From Peloplasma aerotolerans (GTDB lineage: Bacteria > Bacillota_I > Bacilli_A > Acholeplasmatales > Acholeplasmataceae): a stretch of 64,000 nucleotides of DNA. The notes under the pieces are model-generated. The model did no database searches. It had not been told where the DNA came from and saw nothing but the letters and a program-made list of their open reading frames with translations. The position numbers and the translations under genes are program-made. Shown piece after piece: positions 35,481 to 42,619 of the stretch (positions are counted from its first letter, which is position 1; each line of letters starts with the position of its first letter). The stretch spans positions 1-64,000 of the forward strand of contig NZ_JASCXW010000005.1 in assembly GCF_030012175.1 (NCBI RefSeq), given 5' to 3'.

Positions 35481-36146
35481 ATGGAAAAGAAAAATACGCA
35501 AGTTGTTAAACGTGTCTTTAAGATTGTTTTTAACACGATATTTTATAGCATGATTGCCTTACTTATAGGTTTTTCAATTGCTACGATGAAGATCAAAAGT
35601 GAAGATAACATTGCCAATATATTTGGTGCTGGTTTTCTATCTGTTCAATCAGATTCCATGGAAGGTGACTTAAAAGATTCATTCTTTAAAGGTGACATGG
35701 TTTTTGTAAACATGCTTAACGATCAAACAAGAAAAGAACTTCAAGTCGGAGATATCGTTACATATTTTGATACCAATATTAGAGCGTTTAACACCCATAG
35801 AATTATTGAGGTTGTTCAAATTGAAGATCAACTTTATTACTTAACAAAAGGTGATAATACATCTGGTGATGATGGTTTACTTCATAGTAACCAAGCACTG
35901 GCTGTTTATCGTTCATCTGTTTCAGGTTTAGGTACCGCACTTGATTATTTGCAAACACCGTCAGGATTTGCATTATTTATCATATTACCTGTTGTTATGA
36001 TCTTAATTTTTGAAGGTGTTGTACTTATTAGGAACATCATGGCACTTAACCATGCGAAACTTGAGGATCAATATACATCTGAAAAAGAGAAGATTCGTCA
36101 GCAAATATTAGCTGAAATGAAAAAAGAACAGGGAACACAAGTATAA
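35481..36146 (+). CDS. SipW-like type I signal peptidase, copy B (first)
   Basis: 221 residues. N-terminal membrane helix (~16-34), catalytic serine ~59 in VQSDSM, histidine ~106 in FNTHRIIEV, aspartate in TKGDNTSGDDG, second membrane helix (~164-184) and a short charged tail. Ser/His catalysis marks the SipW (archaeal/ER-like) type. It differs from the copy-A enzyme mainly in the shorter tail. It presumably cleaves the AWFT-type leaders of B1-B3 and the following secreted proteins. The start follows TTGGGGAGTACAT. Confidence 0.92.
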   Translation: MEKKNTQVVKRVFKIVFNTIFYSMIALLIGFSIATMKIKSEDNIANIFGAGFLSVQSDSMEGDLKDSFFKGDMVFVNMLNDQTRKELQVGDIVTYFDTNIRAFNTHRIIEVVQIEDQLYYLTKGDNTSGDDGLLHSNQALAVYRSSVSGLGTALDYLQTPSGFALFIILPVVMILIFEGVVLIRNIMALNHAKLEDQYTSEKEKIRQQILAEMKKEQGTQV

Positions 36147-36177
36147 TCAAATCACGTAATGAATTATAGGAGAACGT

Positions 36178-37713
36178 ATGGTAGAATTTGCTCGTTACTA
36201 TATTAACTTCATTAGAGAATTCTTTGCAAATATCGGTGAATTTTTCAGAAGAATTTTTGAGGCATTTTCCGATTTATTTTTTAGTGGAGTCGCAGATTTT
36301 TTTAGAAATTTCATCTTAGCAAGTTCAAATTTCTCATTACTCGATTGGGTAATGGCTTTTCTCGTTCTTATTATCAACATGGCTTTTATTGTATTTTTGA
36401 CTCTCAAACTATATCAATTAATCAGAAGATATATTAAGTTTTCAGTCATTGAAATCGAAAAAGACGAATTACTCGAAGAAATATCATTCTTAAATCAAAA
36501 AACTGTCGAATTAATTGATGAAAAAAACAAGATTTTAGCATTAAAGGTCTCAAATTTAGGTATTTCACCTGAAGATGAAGAACGTATCCTAGGCGAAGAT
36601 GGTAAAGGTGATGAACCTTCAGGTCCATCAAGATTTGTTAAGTTAATTCAAGTTGATAAAGAATACGAAAACATGGTCACATCGATCCATATGAGAGATG
36701 AAGACATGATCAACTTAAACGACTTAGTGAAAAGATTTATTAATTTCTCAGCTTCAAAACTAGGTTTATTTTATGATCGTAAAATTATATCAGCATTCTT
36801 TGCTGGTATGGCAGCATCAAAAACAATGATTTTAGAAGGTATCTCTGGTACCGGAAAGACTTCTCTTCCTTACGCGATGGGTAAATTTTTTGGTAACGAC
36901 TCAGACATTATTGCTGTTCAACCATCATGGAGAGATCGTGCTGAAATGATTGGTTATTTAAATGAATTTACAAAGAAATTCAATGAAACAGACTTCTTAA
37001 AAGCAATTTATGAAACAACTTATAGAGATGATATATGTATTATTGTCCTAGATGAAATGAACTTAGCACGTGTAGAATACTACTTTGCTGAATTATTATC
37101 CTTACTTGAAATGCCAGATAGTGATGCATGGTTAATTGATATTGTTCCAGATATGCAACCTGGTGACCCAAAGAACCTAAAAAATGGTAAAATGTTATTA
37201 CCGCAGAATGTTTGGTTTATTGGGACTGCAAATAAGGATGATTCAACGTTTACGATTACAGACAAAGTCTATGACCGTGCGACACCAATTGAAATTAATG
37301 CAAAGGCTGCATATATCGATGCACCTGAAACAGAAGGCGTTACTTTCAGTTATGATTATATGTCTGAACTATTTAGACAAGCTTATAAAGATCATCCGAT
37401 GACCATTAAAGCGGTCGAAAATCTAGAAAAATTAGATGCTTTTATTACCAAGAACTTAAAAGTAACGTTTGGTAACCGTATTATGAAGCAAATTCGTGCA
37501 TTTGTACCTGTCTTTGTTTCATGTGGTGGTTCAGAATATGAAGCACTGGATTACATGGTAGCACGTAAAATTTTTAGAAAGTTCGAAAGCTTAAACCTTC
37601 CATTCTTGCAAGATGAAATCAATGAATTGTCAAATCTACTTGATCGTTTGTTCGGTAAAAACACATTTGTTGAATGTCAAACTTATTTAGCAAACATCAA
37701 AAAACAATTCTAA
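36178..37713 (+). CDS. Membrane-anchored McrB/MoxR-like AAA+ ATPase, copy B
   Basis: 511 residues, with the same layout as the copy-A protein: Phe-rich amphipathic start, membrane helix (~57-80), coiled-coil linker, and an AAA+ domain with Walker A GISGTGKTS, AVQPSWRDRAEMIGYL, Walker B IIVLDEMNLARVEYYF and the sensor WFIGTANKDDS. The AAA+ half is nearly the same as in copy A, much more alike than the secreted proteins are, so the motor is under the strongest constraint. Here it is followed at once by a DUF2357-like gene, the usual partner of McrB-like ATPases. Probable energy source for fibre assembly or export (inference). Confidence 0.86.
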   Translation: MVEFARYYINFIREFFANIGEFFRRIFEAFSDLFFSGVADFFRNFILASSNFSLLDWVMAFLVLIINMAFIVFLTLKLYQLIRRYIKFSVIEIEKDELLEEISFLNQKTVELIDEKNKILALKVSNLGISPEDEERILGEDGKGDEPSGPSRFVKLIQVDKEYENMVTSIHMRDEDMINLNDLVKRFINFSASKLGLFYDRKIISAFFAGMAASKTMILEGISGTGKTSLPYAMGKFFGNDSDIIAVQPSWRDRAEMIGYLNEFTKKFNETDFLKAIYETTYRDDICIIVLDEMNLARVEYYFAELLSLLEMPDSDAWLIDIVPDMQPGDPKNLKNGKMLLPQNVWFIGTANKDDSTFTITDKVYDRATPIEINAKAAYIDAPETEGVTFSYDYMSELFRQAYKDHPMTIKAVENLEKLDAFITKNLKVTFGNRIMKQIRAFVPVFVSCGGSEYEALDYMVARKIFRKFESLNLPFLQDEINELSNLLDRLFGKNTFVECQTYLANIKKQF

Positions 37714-37731
37714 TTCTTGTTAGGAGGAACT

Positions 37732-39597
37732 ATGAAAAAAATTAGCGATCTTAGAAAATTTCATGAACAGCTAACAGATGCATTTTATGAGCTAGAAAAA
37801 GAAGAAGAATTTCCCAATCATTTTTATCAGGCATTTTTATCAGGGGAAAACAGTTTATCTCAAAAAAGTATATCTGAAACCAAAACTTTTCATGAAGATT
37901 GGATAGGGACGATTGAGTCCTATTTTCCAAGTTTAGATAAAATAACAAAAGATCCAAAATCAGGGTTGAAGTATCTTCAAGAAGTTACAGCAATCGAAAA
38001 AGCAAAAAAGACCAATAGTGATTCTATTCGTCATTTAGCTGCTAATACGCATTTGATTAAAGAAATTAGAAATCATCAAGTGGTCCCTAAAAAGATCTTA
38101 ACAACTCAAGCTGAAATTGAATATGCAATTTACGAAAATCGCTTTATTAAAACGTTAGTTGAACGTCTATTTGATTTTGTTAACAGACGATATAAACTCG
38201 TAAAAGAAAATGTGGATTCATTTCAAGATAAGCTATTTAACTTGAATTCAAAATTCAATATTCGTGATACAGAAATACAAATGGATATTGATTTAAAAAT
38301 AAGAGAAGATTTAGGTGATGAAACTGTTAATAAATATAATCACGATGTGTTAAATCGGATTCAAAATTTATTAAAGAAAGTTAATGGTATTAGAGTTTCT
38401 CCGTTTATGGAAGAAATTAAAAATGCTAAGCCAATTACACCACCTATTATGAAGACATCAATTATTTTAAAAAATATTGATTACAATAACTGCTACAACT
38501 TATGGTTATTTTTAGATAAATATAACACTCTAAGTTTTGATATTGATGTAAAAGAACAAAATTTAACATTTGATAAGTACTATTTAAAAAATATATATCA
38601 AACAGCATTAACGACATTTACAACAGTTTATGGAAATCAAAAAGCATTAGAAGACCATTATCAATATTTAGATGTAATGGAATATCAAAGAAAAAGTCCA
38701 AAAATCGCCAAAAAGAGTTTAAAAGATATTATAAAAAATCCTGATCCATTGGTTGTTGAAGATAACCTAATGAATCAATACTTCCTAGATCAAAACAAAG
38801 AATTATTCAAAGAAAAATTAAATCAAAACGTTGATGAATCTTCGACATATGAAATTGGACTAAGAAAAGCTATTCGAGATACATTAGCAATTACCAATGC
38901 ATTGTTTGAAGACTATTTTGAATTTAATGATGAAGATAATGATGAAGATATGTTTTTCCAAAGAATGGTTAAGACAGATCTTGAGACTGAACACTTAAAA
39001 GCAAAAGATAAAGCAAGGGTTGCCAAAATCATTCGAGAAGTTAAAGAAGTTGATTATAATAATGCCATTAGATTAGAAAAACGAATGCTTAAAGAAATTG
39101 AGTATTATGATAAACAAATCGCTAAAGAGTTAAAGAAGAAATCAATTAAAGAATCTAAGAAACAAGCGATTGAAGAAAAAATAAAACTTGAAAGAAAAAA
39201 TTTAGACAGAAATCAAAAGATTCTTACTGAGTATCTTGAATTCGTAAGTGCTCAAAAAGAAATCTTGACAGAAGAACATCGAGCGGCTCAAGAAAAATTA
39301 AGACTTGAGACCAAACGAATCAAAGAAGAAGAATTAGCTTTAATTGAAGTTGAAAAGAAAAAAGTTAGAGAAAAATATGAGCAAGAAATGAAGAAGCTTA
39401 AAGAAAAACAACGTATTCAAAAACAAAAAGTTGTTTCTCAGGCAAGAAAAGAGAAACAAGATGAAAAGCGCAACCTAAAGAATGAACAAAAGAAATTAGA
39501 AAAAGCTTCCAAAACTCGTATTAGAAAAGAAAAGACAAAAATTAAAAAGCAAATGGATGATAAAATCAAGAAAGAAAAGGTTAAATTAAGCAAATAA
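37732..39597 (+). CDS. DUF2357-like coiled-coil partner of the AAA+ ATPase
   Basis: 621 residues, no leader or membrane helix, so cytoplasmic. The part around residues 90-160 reads DSIRHLAANTHLIKEI ... YENRFIKTLVERLFDFV, the pattern I know from DUF2357 proteins that pair with McrB-like ATPases (McrC relatives). In McrC-type proteins a PD-(D/E)xK nuclease follows; here I see no such motif. Instead the last ~190 residues are almost only Lys, Glu, Arg and Gln in a long coiled coil. A non-nuclease adaptor is therefore likely. The start is the ATG at 37732 behind a perfect AGGAGGAACT; an in-frame TTG at 37717 is rejected. Absent from copy A, so it may serve both ATPases. Family call moderate, function inferred. 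Confidence 0.62.
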   Translation: MKKISDLRKFHEQLTDAFYELEKEEEFPNHFYQAFLSGENSLSQKSISETKTFHEDWIGTIESYFPSLDKITKDPKSGLKYLQEVTAIEKAKKTNSDSIRHLAANTHLIKEIRNHQVVPKKILTTQAEIEYAIYENRFIKTLVERLFDFVNRRYKLVKENVDSFQDKLFNLNSKFNIRDTEIQMDIDLKIREDLGDETVNKYNHDVLNRIQNLLKKVNGIRVSPFMEEIKNAKPITPPIMKTSIILKNIDYNNCYNLWLFLDKYNTLSFDIDVKEQNLTFDKYYLKNIYQTALTTFTTVYGNQKALEDHYQYLDVMEYQRKSPKIAKKSLKDIIKNPDPLVVEDNLMNQYFLDQNKELFKEKLNQNVDESSTYEIGLRKAIRDTLAITNALFEDYFEFNDEDNDEDMFFQRMVKTDLETEHLKAKDKARVAKIIREVKEVDYNNAIRLEKRMLKEIEYYDKQIAKELKKKSIKESKKQAIEEKIKLERKNLDRNQKILTEYLEFVSAQKEILTEEHRAAQEKLRLETKRIKEEELALIEVEKKKVREKYEQEMKKLKEKQRIQKQKVVSQARKEKQDEKRNLKNEQKKLEKASKTRIRKEKTKIKKQMDDKIKKEKVKLSK

Positions 39598-39618
39598 AAG
39601 GATATAGGTGGTGATTTC

Positions 39619-40371
39619 ATGTCAAACAAAAAATATCAATCACTTAATCGTTTGATTATGATTTCAGTCGTATATTTTATCCTTTCATTAGCCATATTAA
39701 CATCAGTGATCTATGCTTGGTTTACATTGACAAACATATCAAAAGCAGATTTAGTAGCACAAATTGCAGGTGTTGAAGCAGAGTATCAGTTTTATGTTTA
39801 TAAAGATGAAACGCATACAGGTAGTTTAAACCCTACTTTAACTGATAATGTGTGTTCCATAGGTCAAGATTTATGTTATGAATATATTCCTAATCCAACG
39901 TATTCACATTTGATTGATGGGTATGTTGCTCCTGGTGAAAGATTTTCTTTCGCAATTCGTATAGTAAGCGTTGGTGCAGCTGGTGGAATGTTAAAACTTG
40001 ATTTAAGTGGTTTAGTTTCAGCAGGGTTTGATATCCCTCAAAATAAAATTCAAAGAGCATTCTTTTATGAAGTCACTAAACTAACATATATTAATAACAA
40101 TGTAGAATCTAGTGATTATAAAGACCATGATCCAGTTGTCTATTATGCTCAACATTTTCAATACGACCATGATGGTATTTATCCGCTTATTGCCAATGTT
40201 CCTATGGGTGTTGAAAATACAAGCAACTCTATTCTTATCGTTTTCTTTGATATATATTTTGATCCTGAAATTTATGGTCAAACAATTGATGGTGTATCAC
40301 ATGAAAACAGCAATATTTTTATGAATCAACTATTTATTATCAACTTTATATTTATGAACATTTATTCTTAA
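39619..40371 (+). CDS. TasA-like secreted protein B6 with cysteine pair
   Basis: 250 residues, partner of A6. Leader ends in VIYAWFTLTNISKADL. The TasA-like tract is YVAPGERFSFAIRIVSVGAAG, and two cysteines lie in NVCSIGQDLCYEY, a pair retained from copy A although the spacer differs by one residue. Ribosome site AGGTGGTGATTTC. Placed between the DUF2357-like gene and the second signal peptidase. Predicted extracellular fibre component. Confidence 0.75.
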   Translation: MSNKKYQSLNRLIMISVVYFILSLAILTSVIYAWFTLTNISKADLVAQIAGVEAEYQFYVYKDETHTGSLNPTLTDNVCSIGQDLCYEYIPNPTYSHLIDGYVAPGERFSFAIRIVSVGAAGGMLKLDLSGLVSAGFDIPQNKIQRAFFYEVTKLTYINNNVESSDYKDHDPVVYYAQHFQYDHDGIYPLIANVPMGVENTSNSILIVFFDIYFDPEIYGQTIDGVSHENSNIFMNQLFIINFIFMNIYS

Positions 40372-40382
40372 AGGAGTCACAC

Positions 40383-41048
40383 ATGAAAAAGATAATTGCT
40401 TATACTTTTACAACTATTGCCATCTTAATCTTTATCTTTTCCATCGCAATTATGCTTATAGGTTCTAGAGCTATGAGAAACAATGAACCCTTATATATTT
40501 TTGGATATACCTTTTCAATCATCCCAACAGATTCAATGATTGGTGATCAAGATGACTCATTGGATCGTTATGATATAGCTATTGTTCGATCTGCAAGTTT
40601 TGATGAAATCGAAATTGGTAATGTGGTTGTTTTTCAAAGTGAGGTAAGTGGTGTAGAAATACTTGTTATCCATAGAGTCATTGGTTTGCATCCTGATGGA
40701 GGATATCAGACTCAAGGTGACAATAATGAATTTGCAGATTCTGAACCTGTAACCGAAGAAAATTTCCAAGGTATCTATTATTCAAAAATAACTTTCTTGA
40801 AACCGATTGCAAGTATTGCAGTAAATTCAAGAAATCTTATTTTTGGATTACTCAGTGTTGTTTTAATTGTGTTACTCGTTACAGAAGGAACTCATATCAT
40901 TAGGACAATTAGTAAAGAGAAAAAGGCAGAATTAGAGCAGCAACATCAACAAGATTTAGAGTCACTTCGAGAAAAAGAAAGACAAAAAATAAAAGATCAA
41001 ATCATGGAAGAAGAAAAAGCTAAAAATAAGGACAAAAGCGAGTCATAA
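40383..41048 (+). CDS. Second SipW-like signal peptidase in copy B
   Basis: 221 residues. N-terminal membrane helix (~7-27), catalytic serine ~51 in IPTDSMIG, histidine ~97 in VIHRVIG, aspartate ~113 in TQGDNNEFADSEP, second helix (~150-168), then a charged coiled-coil tail. It is again of the Ser/His type but clearly different from the enzymes at 20634 and 35481, so it is not a recent copy of them. It probably has a different substrate, perhaps the TYAWFT/VYAYF leaders of the next genes (inference). Copy A has no equivalent. Last gene of the front transcription unit; a new promoter follows directly. Confidence 0.9.
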   Translation: MKKIIAYTFTTIAILIFIFSIAIMLIGSRAMRNNEPLYIFGYTFSIIPTDSMIGDQDDSLDRYDIAIVRSASFDEIEIGNVVVFQSEVSGVEILVIHRVIGLHPDGGYQTQGDNNEFADSEPVTEENFQGIYYSKITFLKPIASIAVNSRNLIFGLLSVVLIVLLVTEGTHIIRTISKEKKAELEQQHQQDLESLREKERQKIKDQIMEEEKAKNKDKSES

Positions 41049-41051
41049 CTA

Positions 41052-41080
41052 TTGAAATAATTAGCTTTTTGAAGTATAAT
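41052..41080 (+). promoter_or_regulatory. Internal sigma-A promoter of copy B
   Basis: TTGAAA and TATAAT with 17 bases between them start three bases after the signal peptidase stop. A short (AT) repeat at 41090-41113 and then the third riboswitch follow. Confidence 0.8.
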
Positions 41081-41114
41081 TAAATCAAAGATATATATAT
41101 ATATTATATATATC

Positions 41115-41216
41115 ACATAAAAAAGGGCAAAACTAGGGAAACCTAGTGACGCAAAGCTATAGGGCCTATAAACGGTAGCCAGTTGCATCTATTTATTTAG
41201 ATACGGCTGGCTTTTT
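41115..41216 (+). promoter_or_regulatory. c-di-GMP-I (GEMM-I) riboswitch 3 with terminator
   Basis: GGGCAAAACTAGG-GAAA-CCTAG, ACGCAAAGCTATAGGGCC and GGTAGCCAGTTG are all present; compared with riboswitches 1 and 2 it differs at a few places. The aptamer end AGCCAGTTGCATCTA is the 5' arm of a terminator with TAGATACGGCTGGCT and a T tract ending at 41216. Same mutually exclusive design as the other two. It gives the last three genes their own c-di-GMP control. Confidence 0.92.
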
Positions 41217-41250
41217 GTATTTTTATAAACCGTCGAAAGGAGGCAAGTCG

Positions 41251-41907
41251 ATGAGAAAATATTTGATATCCATCATAACCATTACATTGCTAATAGCATC
41301 TATTGCAACTGTGACTTATGCATGGTTTACTTATGTAGAAAAAAAATCACTTGCTACTTTTGAAGCAGGAGAAATATCGATTACAGCTGCTGCCAATGAT
41401 CAATTGTTGGTTGACAATATTTTGCTTGAAGATTTAGCCTTTATCGACTACCAAAAAGATTTGATAGACGATACAACAGGTCATTTTGATTTAATGGCAT
41501 CCACATTGACGATTACGATTCAAAATTCTGATCGCTCAGTTTTAACTAGAAACAAAATTGTTTTAACCGAAGAAGGAACTATTGATGGTTTACTTTACTT
41601 TCTAGTTTTAGATGGTGTTAATATTGGCGGAACTGAAAATATCAGTACAAATTATCAATCCATGATTCTTTCAGTTATATCTAGTTATGCTACGAAAGAA
41701 GAGCAATTACTTGCTATCATGGACCATAATACTTTAGTTCTAGATGATATTTATAACACTGTTATTGGTGCATCCGACGTACTAACATTCCAAATCATAT
41801 TTTGGGGAGATTATGACGAGTTAACCGATCCAGAGTCATATTTGGATATGATATATAGTTTTAGTATTTTCATTGATACCATCAACTCTAAAGGCGAGGT
41901 GGTATAA
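41251..41907 (+). CDS. SipW/TasA-type secreted protein B8
   Basis: 218 residues, partner of A7. Leader ends in VTYAWFTYVEKKSLATFEAG. Conserved with A7 in AFIDYQKDLIDD and the terminal FIDTINSKGEV. The start is the ATG at 41251 behind GAAAGGAGGCAAGTCG; an in-frame ATG at 41215 lies in the terminator T tract and is rejected. First gene after riboswitch 3. Its stop and the next start overlap in TAATG. Probable secreted accessory or fibre component; no known activity. Confidence 0.7.
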   Translation: MRKYLISIITITLLIASIATVTYAWFTYVEKKSLATFEAGEISITAAANDQLLVDNILLEDLAFIDYQKDLIDDTTGHFDLMASTLTITIQNSDRSVLTRNKIVLTEEGTIDGLLYFLVLDGVNIGGTENISTNYQSMILSVISSYATKEEQLLAIMDHNTLVLDDIYNTVIGASDVLTFQIIFWGDYDELTDPESYLDMIYSFSIFIDTINSKGEVV

Positions 41908-42590
41908 TGACATTTCGACTAAAAACTAGATTAATGACATTATCACTCGTGATTATCCTCTTGCTATCAAGTTCATTACTTGTTGTTTATGCTTACTTTA
42001 TTAAGAAACAAGATCATGGCATTATCGTTGTTACAGGTGAGTTTACGGTTGAAATTTTTGCATCATTTAATGATGAAGTTATCAACATAGAAAGTCCCTT
42101 TTATGATGCTGATAAGAAGATCATTATCGTTAATGCGTATGATCCTGAAAGTGAAAACTATATTGGAAAATTAAAAATTGATATCGCTATAACTCCAGAA
42201 GTAGCAGCAAGAGTTAGAATCAAGCTAAAAGATGAATGGGAGCTTACAAGAATATACTTAGACCAAAATCCTGAGTATCCGATTGCTCCAGTTATTGAAA
42301 ATGTATATCATACGCCAAAAGGTAGTGGTTATTATCCATTTTCATTACTCAAAGTTGACCCATCACTCAATGCTTTATATGATTTACAAGGTTATACATA
42401 TATCAATCAAATTATTCCTAAGAATAAAACAACAGTAGTTCATTTTATTAATAGTGGTGATCGTTATCCAACACGATCTAATGAGGTTTTCCATGAAATG
42501 AGTTTTGTCTACATTGACATGATTGTCGATGTCGTTCAAGCCAATAGATTCGCAGAAAAATGGGGTATTGAACCAAACTTCTTCGGATAA
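41907..42590 (+). CDS. SipW/TasA-type secreted protein B9
   Basis: 227 residues, exactly as long as A8. Leader ends in LLVVYAYFIKKQDHG. Conserved core YDPESENYIGKLKIDIAITP and DEWELTRIYLDQNPEYP as in A8. One-base overlap with B8 couples translation; the giant protein gene follows after 29 bases. The strict order B8-B9-giant in both copies suggests that these two small proteins escort or anchor the giant protein (inference). Confidence 0.7.
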   Translation: MTFRLKTRLMTLSLVIILLLSSSLLVVYAYFIKKQDHGIIVVTGEFTVEIFASFNDEVINIESPFYDADKKIIIVNAYDPESENYIGKLKIDIAITPEVAARVRIKLKDEWELTRIYLDQNPEYPIAPVIENVYHTPKGSGYYPFSLLKVDPSLNALYDLQGYTYINQIIPKNKTTVVHFINSGDRYPTRSNEVFHEMSFVYIDMIVDVVQANRFAEKWGIEPNFFG

Positions 42591-42619
42591 TAATTAATTA
42601 AAAGAAATGAGGTGACAGA

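Noticed and set aside
21360-39597. McrBC-type restriction system
   Set aside because: The ATPases are membrane-anchored, the DUF2357-like protein shows no nuclease pattern, no DNA-recognition domain or methylase is nearby, and the genes lie inside operons of secreted proteins.
41090-41113. AT dinucleotide repeat as an element of its own
   Set aside because: It is a short low-complexity tract in the transcribed leader just after the promoter; no evidence for function beyond spacing.
32379-41216. Three near-identical ~70-base repeats that might be taken for a CRISPR array or a mobile repeat
   Set aside because: They contain every conserved element of the c-di-GMP-I aptamer, each is followed by its own terminator, and they precede genes in the same orientation. 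Spacing is irregular and no cas genes are present.
41215-41250. Upstream ATG start for B8
   Set aside because: It falls within the terminator T tract of riboswitch 3 and lacks a ribosome site; the ATG at 41251 follows GAAAGGAGGC.
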